From the NCBI GenBank assembly GCA_020444515.1, contig JAHLKX010000007.1, positions 124,001 through 188,000 on the forward strand: DNA of 64,000 nt, read 5' to 3'. Each line of letters starts with the position of its first letter. Positions within the stretch are counted from its first letter, which is position 1. This stretch comes from Bacteroidota bacterium (GTDB lineage Bacteria; Bacteroidota; Bacteroidia; Bacteroidales; JAADJA01). A program made the position numbers and the translations under genes. Shown one piece after another: positions 24,993 to 33,267 of this stretch. The notes beneath the pieces were generated by a model. The model was not told where the DNA came from, searched no databases, and saw nothing but the letters and a program-made list of their open reading frames with translations.

Positions 24993-25838
24993 ATGCATTA
25001 TTTCCCGGTTATTCTATTGATTTTCCTGGCGGCCAGTTTTAATCAGGAAGGTAATTTTAATGGTATCAACCAGCACGAAGGAAACCACCAACACGAATTG
25101 GTCAGGGATAAATTATTGGATCGATATGATCCTCCCGCAGGATATGAAAGAAAACCTGTCGATGCCATTTCGTTTGCCGGTTGGCTCCGTAACCTGCCAT
25201 TAAAACCATTCGGTTCTAAAGTACACTATTTTGATGGCAGTGAAAAAAATAAGCCCGGTGTTTATGATGCGGTTGTTGATCTGCCCATTGGTAAAAAAGA
25301 TCTTCACCAATGTGCCGATGCGGTGATCCGCTTGAGGGCAGAATACCTTTACGATCAGGGTCGGTATGATGAAATCAAATTCCATTTTACCAACGGTTTT
25401 TTGGCCGAATACACAAAATGGATGGAAGGTTACCGGATCAAATTAAATGGCAATGATGTGAGTTGGGTGAAATCGGCGGAACCGGCCAATACTATGGATT
25501 CATTCTGGCAATACCTTGAAACGGTGTTCACTTATGCCGGAACCCTTTCTCTTGAAAAGGAATTAAAACCGATATCCGTTGAAGCGATGCAAATTGGCGA
25601 TGTATTTATCCAGGGCGGTTCGCCCGGACATGCCGTGATCGTGGTGGATATGGCGGAAAATCCGGCAAATGGTAAAAAGCTATTTTTGCTCGCACAAAGT
25701 TACATGCCCGCCCAGGAAATCCAGATCCTCCAAAATCCAAATGATTCAGAATTGAGTCCATGGTATGAATTTGAGTTCGGCCCTTCTTTGAAAACACCGG
25801 AATGGAAATTCAATGCAACTGACCTAAAACGGTTTTAA
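24993..25838 (+). CDS. DUF4846 exported protein
   Basis: A 281-residue protein with a short signal peptide (MHYFPVILLIFLAASF). The body matches DUF4846: a signature region RYDPPAGYERKPVDAISFAG, WLRNLPLKP, CADAVIRLRAEYLYDQGRYD, IKFHFTNGF and later IGDVFIQGGSPGHAVIVVDM with a GHA motif, and LAQSYMPAQEIQILQNP. The latter half resembles NlpC/P60-like peptidase layouts in which the His of GHAVIV could be catalytic, but no nucleophilic cysteine is evident, so no enzyme activity is claimed. It is probably periplasmic or surface exposed. It stands 47 bp after the antiporter gene. Confidence 0.8.
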   Translation: MHYFPVILLIFLAASFNQEGNFNGINQHEGNHQHELVRDKLLDRYDPPAGYERKPVDAISFAGWLRNLPLKPFGSKVHYFDGSEKNKPGVYDAVVDLPIGKKDLHQCADAVIRLRAEYLYDQGRYDEIKFHFTNGFLAEYTKWMEGYRIKLNGNDVSWVKSAEPANTMDSFWQYLETVFTYAGTLSLEKELKPISVEAMQIGDVFIQGGSPGHAVIVVDMAENPANGKKLFLLAQSYMPAQEIQILQNPNDSELSPWYEFEFGPSLKTPEWKFNATDLKRF

Positions 25839-25908
25839 CGTGCTACTTATCTTATACTGAACCAATCGCGGATCTTCTTTGTTTAAATTCCAACAAAATC
25901 AACAAACT

Positions 25909-26475
25909 ATGAAAACAGCTAATGAAGTCGAAAAGGAATTTCTCGACGGACTCGAAAAAAACTCAGGCAAAAACTTGAAAACCTGGATGGGTATTATCAA
26001 AGCTTCCACATTGCAAAAGCAAGTAGAAATTCAGAAATGGCTGAAAGGCGAAAAAGGGCTCAAACATATGGAGGCCTGGATGTTGGCCGCTATTTACCTG
26101 AACGGTGGCAAACCCGTTTATGGCAGTGATAGCGCTCTGCTCGACAAGCAGTTTGAAAAATATCCCGACATGAGGCCTTTGTTTGATTTTGTCTCTGAAA
26201 AGATCTTGAAATCAGTAAGGGAGAGCGAACGGGAAGTAAAAAAAACTTACGTCTCATTCAAAAAGAAACGGGAGTTTGCAGCGGTCAATATTAAGAAAGG
26301 GGAGATCAGGATTGGAATGGATCTGGGGGTGCGTCCTTTTGATGAGGTTGTGAAAAAAGTAAGCATGACCGGCCCCATGCCCCGTATTTCGCACATGGTG
26401 GTCATTCAGGATAAAAAGGACTTTAATGATGAGGTGGTGCAGTTGCTCAATAAATCGAATGAAAGGGTAAACTAA
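25909..26475 (+). CDS. DUF4287 / DUF5655 protein
   Basis: The start is ATG 25909 (MKTANEVEKEFLDGL), 188 residues; an in-frame TTG at 25879 adds ten low-complexity residues. The N-terminal part (1-75) is DUF4287-like (KNSGKNLKTWMGIIKAS, QKQVEIQKWLKGEKGL, AWMLAAIYLNGG). The C-terminal part (85-185) is DUF5655-like (SVRESEREVKKTYVSFKKKR, EFAAVNI, EIRIGMDLG, HMVVIQDKKDFNDEVVQLL). DUF5655 proteins are small cytoplasmic proteins sometimes called transporter- or nuclease-associated; no activity is established. No signal peptide or membrane segment is seen. Confidence 0.8.
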   Translation: MKTANEVEKEFLDGLEKNSGKNLKTWMGIIKASTLQKQVEIQKWLKGEKGLKHMEAWMLAAIYLNGGKPVYGSDSALLDKQFEKYPDMRPLFDFVSEKILKSVRESEREVKKTYVSFKKKREFAAVNIKKGEIRIGMDLGVRPFDEVVKKVSMTGPMPRISHMVVIQDKKDFNDEVVQLLNKSNERVN

Positions 26476-26760
26476 TCAAAAACCGTAATCTCATTTAATC
26501 CAGTCAGACCCCAATATCGACAGGGAGCCTTTTAGGGTCTGTTTCAGATTTTCTGAACCATAGTAGACTTCCTGAATCCAGTAATAAGTTACATCTGCAA
26601 CATAATCTCCATTCCGTTTAAAAATAGCTAGTAAAAGTAATATTGATGAAGCTTTATGTATTAACCTGGAAATCATAGATAAAAGTTGAATAAAGCAACC
26701 ATCAAATTTAATCTATCTTAAGGAATATTAATAAAAAGCATTTTCTAATTTCACGCCCGA
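26476..26760. other. AT-rich intergenic region without a supported gene
   Basis: Only a 61-codon minus-strand frame (26491-26676) is open here. It starts MISRLIHKASSILLLLAIFK and ends without recognisable family features. No promoter box, terminator or RNA gene was found. Translation of the plus strand does not extend the dehydrogenase relic that begins at 26761. Confidence 0.5.
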
Positions 26761-26994
26761 ATGGCAGCCTTTCAAATCTGTGATCGACTGCGTTATGCTG
26801 CCAGAGACTTTTATATCAATGGTAAACCGACCGGAGCGATTGTAGGATTACAACCATTTGGTGGATCAAGGGCCTCGGGTACCAACGACAAAGCTGGTGG
26901 AGAATTCAATTTGATACGATGGATCAGCCCGCGAACAATCAAAGAAACTTTTGTCCCTGCAACCGATTATTTATATCCCTATATGAAGGAATAA
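26761..26994 (+). pseudogene. pruA: C-terminal relic of L-glutamate gamma-semialdehyde dehydrogenase
   Basis: A 77-codon frame matching only the last part of the 1-pyrroline-5-carboxylate dehydrogenase family: LRYAARDFYINGKPTGAIVG, LQPFGGSRASGTNDKAGGEF, then NLIRWISPRTIKETFVPATD and YLYPYMKE to the natural end. The intact enzyme is about 540 residues; the catalytic cysteine and glutamate and the whole NAD-binding domain are missing. An in-frame stop lies just upstream (26746-26748). The ATG at 26761 is therefore accidental or marks a truncated product. Together with the kynA relic 4 kb away it points to loss of amino-acid catabolism. Confidence 0.88.
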
Positions 26995-27034
26995 TATTCC
27001 CTCTTCATTTTACAGATACTTTGCAGGTTTTGGT

Positions 27035-27042
27035 TATATTTG
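27035..27042 (+). promoter_or_regulatory. -7 promoter box for the aldehyde dehydrogenase operon
   Basis: TATATTTG fits TAnnTTTG. The leader to the start codon at 27119 would be about 70 nt. Confidence 0.45.
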
Positions 27043-27118
27043 TGGAGTTCGGGGAGTTTATAATAAATCCCCGGAATCTATAAAAACAAAGTTATCCATT
27101 CACCAAAAACGAAATTTT

Positions 27119-28540
27119 ATGAAAATGTTGATTGGCGGACAATGGGTCGGAAAGGAGAAAACGATTCCTGTCCGTGATCCGTTTGATAATTCCATTATTG
27201 ATGCAGTTCCTTCCGCTTCGCCTGAGGACATTCAAAAGGCCATCACTTCAGCAGAACGGGGGGCACTTGTCATGAAAAAGCTGAGTATTCATGAACGATC
27301 TGCCATTCTATACCGCACTGCGGATTATATCAAGGAACGACATGAAGTCTATAGCCAGGTACTGGCAAGAGAAAGTTCCAAAACCATTGTAGAAGCACGT
27401 AAAGAGGTGGGGCGATGTGTAAATACGTTGATTCATTCGGCTGAAGAGGCCAAACGGATATTTGGCCAGACCATCCCCTTTGATTCTTTTCCGGGTGGCG
27501 AGCATAAAATGGGTTACTATTTTCGGTTTCCCATTGGTATTATACTGGCCATCACGCCTTTCAATGATCCCATTAACCTCGTAGCCCATAAACTGGGACC
27601 TGCTTTGGCTGGGGGTAACAGTGTCATCCTTAAACCCGCTACGGTAACACCACTTTCAGCACTCAAGCTTGCAGAAGCACTATTGGAAAGCGGTTTGCCT
27701 CCCGAAGCACTGCAGGTGATCACCGGAAGTGGTGAGGAGGTGGGGAAATACCTGGTGCCTGATGAACGCATTCGTATGATCTCATTTACGGGTGGACTGG
27801 AAGCAGGGAAAAAAATTGCAGCTACAGCCGGCATCAAGAAGATAGGTATGGAACTGGGTTCCAATTCTCCTGTCATAGTGTGGAAGGATGCAGATCTGGA
27901 CCTTGCCGTTGAATCATGTGTTTCCGGTGCATTCTGGGCTGCGGGTCAAAATTGCATTGGTGTTCAGCGCATTTATATTCATGGTGATTTATATGATCAA
28001 TTCAAAGAACAATTTGTTGCCTTGACGAAAAAGTATAAAACAGGCAATAAACTGGATGAATCCACGGATATGGGGCCTCTCATCACGGAGGGGGAAGCCA
28101 TTCGCGTGGAAAGGATGGTGAACGAGGCCCTTCAAAAAGGAGCGATCTGCCTGGCCGGTGGTAACCGCAATGGTTCGGTTTATGACCCGACTGTTTTGGA
28201 AAAAGTACCGGAATCAGCTTCCATCCATCAGGAAGAAGTCTTCGGCCCGGTGGTAAACCTTTATCCTGTCGATGATTTTAATGAAGCCATCGAAAAAGCA
28301 AACAGTCTGCCCTTTGGCCTTCATGCAGCGGTTTTCACCAACGATGTAAACCTCGCCATGAAAGCTGCCTATGAATTGGAATGTGGCGGAGTGATCATCA
28401 ATGATTCGACCGATTACCGGCTGGATTCCATGCCTTTTGGTGGAATTAAAAACTCAGGTCTGGGTCGCGAAGGGATCGTATTTGCCCTGCAGGAAATGAC
28501 AGAACCACGTGTGGTTTGCATCAATCTCCCCAATTCTTGA
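27119..28540 (+). CDS. NAD(P)-dependent aldehyde dehydrogenase
   Basis: A 473-residue ALDH-superfamily enzyme of normal length. Catalytic residues are all present: Asn149 (ITPFNDP), Lys172 (VILKPATVTPLSA), the cofactor loop FTGGLEAGKKIA, Glu245 (MELGSNSPVIV) and nucleophile Cys279 (GQNCIG). The closing motif PFGGIKNSGLGREG is intact. The sequence belongs with the lactaldehyde / phosphorylated-aldehyde branch (GapN- or MJ1411-like) rather than the betaine-aldehyde branch; that placement is from overall look. The stop overlaps the start of a GH106-like gene (TGATG), so the two are coupled. If the downstream enzyme releases rhamnose, oxidation of the derived L-lactaldehyde is a plausible role. 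Confidence 0.9.
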   Translation: MKMLIGGQWVGKEKTIPVRDPFDNSIIDAVPSASPEDIQKAITSAERGALVMKKLSIHERSAILYRTADYIKERHEVYSQVLARESSKTIVEARKEVGRCVNTLIHSAEEAKRIFGQTIPFDSFPGGEHKMGYYFRFPIGIILAITPFNDPINLVAHKLGPALAGGNSVILKPATVTPLSALKLAEALLESGLPPEALQVITGSGEEVGKYLVPDERIRMISFTGGLEAGKKIAATAGIKKIGMELGSNSPVIVWKDADLDLAVESCVSGAFWAAGQNCIGVQRIYIHGDLYDQFKEQFVALTKKYKTGNKLDESTDMGPLITEGEAIRVERMVNEALQKGAICLAGGNRNGSVYDPTVLEKVPESASIHQEEVFGPVVNLYPVDDFNEAIEKANSLPFGLHAAVFTNDVNLAMKAAYELECGGVIINDSTDYRLDSMPFGGIKNSGLGREGIVFALQEMTEPRVVCINLPNS

Positions 28541-30468
28541 TGAAAAAACGTTGCCCTGTTTTAATCTTCTTGCTGATCCTGGTATTGGCTTCCGGCTGTG
28601 AATTCAATTCAAATCAGCAAAAGCGGGAAACCTTGAAAGATCCTTATGCGACTGGAAAACCATTTATACGCTGGTGGTGGTTTGCCGGCATGATCCAGGA
28701 AGAAGACATTATAACACAACTCGACTGGATTAAAAATCAGGGATTTGGTGGGGTGGAAGTGGCCTTTATTTATCCTGCGAACAGGGATCCAAATGCAGAA
28801 CGCATACCATGGCTCAGTCAGGAATGGACAGATCGGGTAACCTTTACCAAACAATATTGTGACCGGATTGGTCTGGGGTGTGACTTTACCTTCGGGACAC
28901 TATGGCCATTTGGGGGAACTTTTGTTGATGAGGATGATGCTTCGATCCGTTATGGAGATACGAATTTCAGGCAGCCGCTTTACCTTTCCTGGACACACCC
29001 CGATACCGGTTTTGTAATTGATCACTTGGACAGGAATGCCTTGTATCGTTATGCAAATGTAATGGGAAAAGCCCTTGAGCCGGCCCTGGCGGGAAACCGA
29101 TCATCCCTGTTTTGTGATTCCTGGGAAGTTGAAACCCGACGAATCTGGACCGATGACTTTGATTCGGTATTTATAGAAACCTTTGGATACGACATCAAAC
29201 CGTTTATGCCCGAAATCTATTCAGATCAATTTAACCGGGAACGATATGATTATATGAAACTGGTCGCTGATCTTGTACTGCATGAGTTTTATCAACCGTT
29301 TACCGAAATATGCCATACATTGGGAGCCTATGCAAGGGTTCAATGTGCCGGTTCTCCCACTGACCTCATTGATGCATATGCCGCGGTTGATATTCCGGAA
29401 ACCGAGGCCATGCTCTTTGAACCGAATTTCTCGAAAATTGTAGCCAGTGCCGCAGCTCTGTCCGGTAAGCCTGTCGTTTCATCGGAAACATTTACCTGCC
29501 TCTATGGTTTTCCCGATGTGCATTTCAAAGAAGAACAAACTGCCGATCTGAAGCTGGTGGCTGATGCCTTATTTGCCAATGGCGTGAATCAGATCATCTG
29601 GCATGGCATGCCTTTTAATCCACGCGGATTGGATTCCATTCATTTTTATGCTACGGTTCATGTGGGTAAAAATGGAAGTCTCTCCAATGACCTGTTACCG
29701 TTTAACGATTATCTCACCAGGGTTTCAAAAGCAATGCAGAAAGGAAGGACCTATACCGATGTGGCCGTTTATTTGCCGGTGGAAGATTCCTGGATCGCGG
29801 GAGAATATCCTGATTCTATGCAAATGAAATGGTCATGGGGTCAGTACGAAATGCGATACATTCATTTCCCGGAAGCATTAATGGGATATCATCCTCTGTG
29901 GATCAATCGAACTTATATTCAGAATCTGGAGGTGGACAATGGAATCGCTTCAGCAAATGATTGCGAATTCAGGGCACTGGTGATCAATTCTGAATATCTT
30001 GATCCGGAATCTCTTTCGGCGATTTATAATCTGGCTATTCAGGGATTGCCCATATTTATGATGCGATGGCCAAAACAAGCCGGTACAGGAGATGTGGAAA
30101 ATTTTGAAAAATTACTGAGGCAGTTAAAGGATTTACCCAACATAAAAACGAAATTATCCGGGCTAAATTTTTTACCCCTTGTACAGGGCCACAATTTACC
30201 TGAGTTTTGGTGCAGAATTAACAAGGAACAGCTATCTGTTTTTTTCAGTAATCCCAGGGCTGCAAACCTTACCCTGCCTTTATCATATGGGCAATCCTTT
30301 ACAGAAGACAAAATAGAGAAAAAAATTGTCCTGAATATCGGTGGAAAGTTGTTGGATTATACCCTCCGTTTCCATCCATATCAGTCAGTACTGCTTGAAA
30401 TATCCCCGGATGGTAAGATCAGCGAACTTGATATTGGTTATGTGCCGGACATACCAAAACGGAAATAG
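28540..30468 (+). CDS. GH106-like glycoside hydrolase lipoprotein (rhamnosidase-related)
   Basis: The start is ATG 28540, overlapping the dehydrogenase stop; 642 residues. The lipobox LASGC puts the lipid-bearing cysteine at residue 20. The catalytic-domain pattern of family GH106 is recognisable: FIRWWWFAGMIQEEDIITQL, WIKNQGFGGVEVAFIYP, DFTFGTLWPFGGTFVD, AGSPTDLIDAYAAVDIPETE, SSETFTCLYG and FANGVNQIIWHGMPFNP. GH106 alpha-L-rhamnosidases are usually around 1,000 residues or more; this protein is much shorter and lacks most of the C-terminal beta-sandwich modules, so activity may differ. It is probably tethered to a membrane facing the periplasm or surface. No SusC/SusD pair or other glycan genes are adjacent. 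Confidence 0.78.
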   Translation: MKKRCPVLIFLLILVLASGCEFNSNQQKRETLKDPYATGKPFIRWWWFAGMIQEEDIITQLDWIKNQGFGGVEVAFIYPANRDPNAERIPWLSQEWTDRVTFTKQYCDRIGLGCDFTFGTLWPFGGTFVDEDDASIRYGDTNFRQPLYLSWTHPDTGFVIDHLDRNALYRYANVMGKALEPALAGNRSSLFCDSWEVETRRIWTDDFDSVFIETFGYDIKPFMPEIYSDQFNRERYDYMKLVADLVLHEFYQPFTEICHTLGAYARVQCAGSPTDLIDAYAAVDIPETEAMLFEPNFSKIVASAAALSGKPVVSSETFTCLYGFPDVHFKEEQTADLKLVADALFANGVNQIIWHGMPFNPRGLDSIHFYATVHVGKNGSLSNDLLPFNDYLTRVSKAMQKGRTYTDVAVYLPVEDSWIAGEYPDSMQMKWSWGQYEMRYIHFPEALMGYHPLWINRTYIQNLEVDNGIASANDCEFRALVINSEYLDPESLSAIYNLAIQGLPIFMMRWPKQAGTGDVENFEKLLRQLKDLPNIKTKLSGLNFLPLVQGHNLPEFWCRINKEQLSVFFSNPRAANLTLPLSYGQSFTEDKIEKKIVLNIGGKLLDYTLRFHPYQSVLLEISPDGKISELDIGYVPDIPKRK

Positions 30469-30648
30469 TCTTCATAAAATTGTCAAATTAACGGGTGATA
30501 TATGACCTATCCATGAACCCAATTCAGGTCATTCATGAGGGGAAAAACCCATTGAATGAGATATATATCAAAGACCAGAGACAGTGTCCTGATAAAGAAA
30601 TATAAATTTTTGAGAATGAAAGGTTAATCTTTTTAAGATTCCGTTCAT

Positions 30649-31236
30649 TTATTTTAATAAATGATCTATGAGTTCCTTGTGGTTTAGCGGGGTTTTATAA
30701 TTGAATCCTGTGTAGGACGTTGTCTGGCATTTAACTGACAGCAGCGATTGACCCAATGTTTTTGATTCGATCAATATGTTTCCGTACTCCTGATCCAGGG
30801 GTGGTTCATTATCTTTAATGACCGGTTTAAAATAATAACGTTCCTCAACCAACACCTGACTTTCTCTGATAAAGTGCTCGTGGTAGGAACTATATAACCG
30901 GTAATTTAAAAGGAGAATCCTGTTTTGCCAGTAATCAAGTAAAAAAGATGCTTCCTGCTGTGTCAGGTTTGATTCTTCACCATGGATGATAAATCCCCTG
31001 AATCCCTGTCCGGCCATCCTGGTAATCAGATCGGAGCCCTGATGCAACGCATGTTGGTAAGCTTCCTCAATCGTGGTCAGCATTTCTTCTTTGCGGTGAC
31101 TACCGATCCATTTTTCAAAAGCTTGCTTATAAACAGTATCCCGCTTAATTTCTTCTGCAAGAACAGGCAGTCTGCCTTGTTCGATCCCTTTTTTATCGGG
31201 GAAAATCCTCTCAAATACCTGATCAGAAAAACTCAT
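30649..31236 (-). CDS. Hypothetical protein
   Basis: The start is set at ATG 31236 (MSFSDQVFERIFPDKK), 195 residues. The frame is open 23 codons further but that would run close to the divergent gene at 31298. I do not recognise the family. It looks soluble and mostly helical at the N-terminus (EEMLTTIEEAYQHALHQG, QEASFLLDYWQNRILLL) with beta character later (EERYYFKPVI, NILIESKTLGQSLLSVKC). There is no signal peptide. Divergent from the hypothetical gene at 31298 with 61 bp between starts, so the two may share a control region. Confidence 0.6.
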   Translation of the reverse strand: MSFSDQVFERIFPDKKGIEQGRLPVLAEEIKRDTVYKQAFEKWIGSHRKEEMLTTIEEAYQHALHQGSDLITRMAGQGFRGFIIHGEESNLTQQEASFLLDYWQNRILLLNYRLYSSYHEHFIRESQVLVEERYYFKPVIKDNEPPLDQEYGNILIESKTLGQSLLSVKCQTTSYTGFNYKTPLNHKELIDHLLK

Positions 31237-31297
31237 AATATTTCTTTTCAAGAATAAACAATCATAATTGATCAAGTGTTTAAGTGCAACAAGGAAT

Positions 31298-31729
31298 ATG
31301 GCCAAAATTTTTCACATATCATACCGGGATAAGGACATCCTTGAAGAAATGTATACCGTTTCAGGAAGGCCATATGGACTTTTATCCCGTTTAAAAAGAG
31401 GTGGAACCGGGTCACCCCGGGGAGTTTTTGAAAAAGCTCCGGATACGGTGATTAAAAAGTTTGGGGAGCTCCAATCATTGCGCTATTGCAGTCTAAATGA
31501 AATGAAAGAAGGATTGCTTATTTATTTCAATCGCCGCCATGAGGTGTTTGCTATCCCGGTAAATCGAAAAGATATCCTGAAGTTTGATTGGATTGATGTG
31601 AAAAATAAATCCAATGATCATTTGCTCGAACTCCGAACCCGGAGCGATGAGCATTATATCATACGTTTTAATCAGGGATATGCCAAAGCTGTGAACAGGT
31701 TCCTGGCTCATTTTTCAAATTCATCCTGA
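31298..31729 (+). CDS. Hypothetical protein
   Basis: The start is ATG 31298 (MAKIFHISYRDKDILEEM), 143 residues; an in-frame TTG at 31268 is less likely. It is basic in the first half (LLSRLKRGGTGSPRGVFEKA) with beta strands later (EGLLIYFNRRHEVFAIPVNR, HYIIRFNQGYAKAVNRFLAH). No family, signal peptide or membrane segment is recognised. It is divergent from the hypothetical gene ending at 30649 and is followed 40 bp later by a DUF2237 gene on the same strand. Confidence 0.6.
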   Translation: MAKIFHISYRDKDILEEMYTVSGRPYGLLSRLKRGGTGSPRGVFEKAPDTVIKKFGELQSLRYCSLNEMKEGLLIYFNRRHEVFAIPVNRKDILKFDWIDVKNKSNDHLLELRTRSDEHYIIRFNQGYAKAVNRFLAHFSNSS

Positions 31730-31769
31730 AAAAGGGATACGGAGTTAGATCAATTTAATGTAATAGATT

Positions 31770-32105
31770 ATGGCAAAAAATGTTTTCGGTACTTCGCTCA
31801 AGTCTTGCAGTATGAAACCCCTCACTGGATTTTTCCGTGATGGTAGTTGCCATACCAGCGATGAAGATCATGGATCACATACCGTTTGTGCTGTTATGAC
31901 CGAAGCGTTCCTCCGCTTTTCTTTCGATCAGGGAAATGATCTGATCACACCCCGACCCCAATACCAGTTTGAAGGCTTGGGACCTGTTGATCAATGGTGT
32001 TTGTGTGCAGCCCGCTGGCTCGAAGCCTGGAAGGAAGGTGTTGCTCCGCTCGTTGACCTGGAGGCCACCCATGAAAAAGCACTTGAAATAATTCCCTTCA
32101 ACTGA
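31770..32105 (+). CDS. DUF2237 family protein
   Basis: A 111-residue small cytoplasmic protein of the DUF2237 (COG3651) family: NVFGTSLKSCSMKPLTGFFR, DGSCHTSDEDHGSHTVCAVM, FSFDQGNDLITPRPQYQF, VDQWCLCAARWLEA and LEATHEKALEIIP. Four conserved cysteines (residues 13, 27, 40 and in WCLC) suggest metal or redox chemistry, but no activity is known. Length matches the family. It may be cotranscribed with the hypothetical gene 40 bp upstream. Confidence 0.9.
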   Translation: MAKNVFGTSLKSCSMKPLTGFFRDGSCHTSDEDHGSHTVCAVMTEAFLRFSFDQGNDLITPRPQYQFEGLGPVDQWCLCAARWLEAWKEGVAPLVDLEATHEKALEIIPFN

Positions 32106-32153
32106 CTGGTTCAGTTTGCCCTGAAAAACAGTGAATAAAATAGGCATGCGTTT

Positions 32154-33104
32154 TCACCTTAATATAAAAAAGATATAAGCGGCAAAGATCATTACCATGA
32201 TAGCACCCTCCAGCCGGTCGATCATCCTTCCCTTGCGTGTAAATACAAAAACAAAAAGCAGCAACGTAGCCAGCACATTCACCCATAAATCCATATTGGC
32301 TCCTGGTTCAAGCTGAATGGGTTGAATGGTCGCGCTGGTCCCAAGGATCAAAAAGGTATTAAAAAGGTTGGAACCAATAATATTACCAATAGAAATATCA
32401 GTATTTTTTTTAATGGCTGCCACCAGTGAAGTGGAGAGTTCGGGAAGAGAGGTGCCAATAGATAAAATCGTCAAACCAATGATGCGGTCAGATATTCCAT
32501 AATTCCTGGCGAAACGTTCAGCAAAATAAACAATGAGTTGTCCACCTCCTGCCAGCAGGATCATTCCCACAATGATCATCAACCAGGACTTACGGGTTGA
32601 AATGAATTTGATCTTGATCTCATGTTCCTCATCTGTGCGTTTCATAGCGAACCATGAATAGTACATGAATACAAAAAAGAATCCCAGCAGCAAGATGCCT
32701 TCTGAGCGACTAATCGACTCAGTATTGCTACCATCCAGCCAAATATCATTGGCCATAACTACAACAATAAGGGCAGAAAGCAAGCAGAGGGGAATTTCGA
32801 TCCAGATGGTAGGTGACTTGACAGACATAGGATATATTAGCGCTGCCAGTCCCATGATAACCAGAATATTGATGATGTTACTTCCGATGACATTACCAAA
32901 ACTAAATCCGGAATTTCCTGAAGTAGCAGCCAGGATATTGACAACCAGTTCCGGAGAAGAAGTTCCAAATGCCACAATGGTAAGCCCAATCACCAGGTTT
33001 GAAATATTCCGTTTTTTTGCAACGGAAGAAGCTCCGTTCACCAGCCAGGTGGCACCCAGGATTAGGGGAATAAATCCCAATACCGAAAAAAAGAGGTTGA
33101 GCAT
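32154..33104 (-). CDS. Calcium/sodium antiporter (CaCA family, YrbG-like)
   Basis: A 316-residue inner-membrane exchanger with about ten hydrophobic segments in two inverted halves. Each half carries the alpha-repeat ion-binding motifs: GTSSPELVVNI and GNVIGSNIINIL in the first, GTSLPELSTSL and GNIIGSNLFNTF in the second. The glutamates of the two PEL motifs bind the cation. The family exchanges Ca2+ for Na+ (or K+/Na+). The central cytoplasmic loop (KRTDEEHEIKIKFISTRK) is short. It is convergent with the DUF2237 gene and stands alone. Confidence 0.94.
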   Translation of the reverse strand: MLNLFFSVLGFIPLILGATWLVNGASSVAKKRNISNLVIGLTIVAFGTSSPELVVNILAATSGNSGFSFGNVIGSNIINILVIMGLAALIYPMSVKSPTIWIEIPLCLLSALIVVVMANDIWLDGSNTESISRSEGILLLGFFFVFMYYSWFAMKRTDEEHEIKIKFISTRKSWLMIIVGMILLAGGGQLIVYFAERFARNYGISDRIIGLTILSIGTSLPELSTSLVAAIKKNTDISIGNIIGSNLFNTFLILGTSATIQPIQLEPGANMDLWVNVLATLLLFVFVFTRKGRMIDRLEGAIMVMIFAAYIFFILR

Positions 33105-33227
33105 ACCCGTTATTTGGTCGGTAAATTTATAGAATTCTTCGCCTCATTTCCGTTAATGTTTATAAATTGATACAACTTGCGATTTGTTAAAAATGTCTGA
33201 TCAATTGGATTATATTGGATTGAACTG

Positions 33228-33235
33228 TATTTTTG
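33228..33235 (+). promoter_or_regulatory. Promoter of the tandem T9SS protein genes
   Basis: TATTTTTG is a perfect TAnnTTTG box. TTGG at 33205-33208 lies 19 bp upstream, close to the -33 TTTG consensus. The start codon follows 32 bp later. Confidence 0.55.
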
Positions 33236-33267
33236 TAAAAAAATGATCAATTAAACTTTTCAGGACT

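Noticed and set aside
26491..26676. Sixty-one-codon minus-strand frame between the DUF4287 gene and the pruA relic
   Set aside because: There is no recognisable family, promoter box or conserved neighbour; an AT-rich gap can hold a frame this long by chance. A short exported peptide cannot be excluded.
26761..26994. Reading the 77-codon frame as a genuine small gene
   Set aside because: Every part matches the C-terminus of a much larger dehydrogenase and all catalytic parts are absent, so it is better called a relic.
30469..30648. Imperfect hairpin around TCATTC ... GAATGA near 30533-30563 as a terminator
   Set aside because: The stem is interrupted and no T run follows, so termination is not supported.
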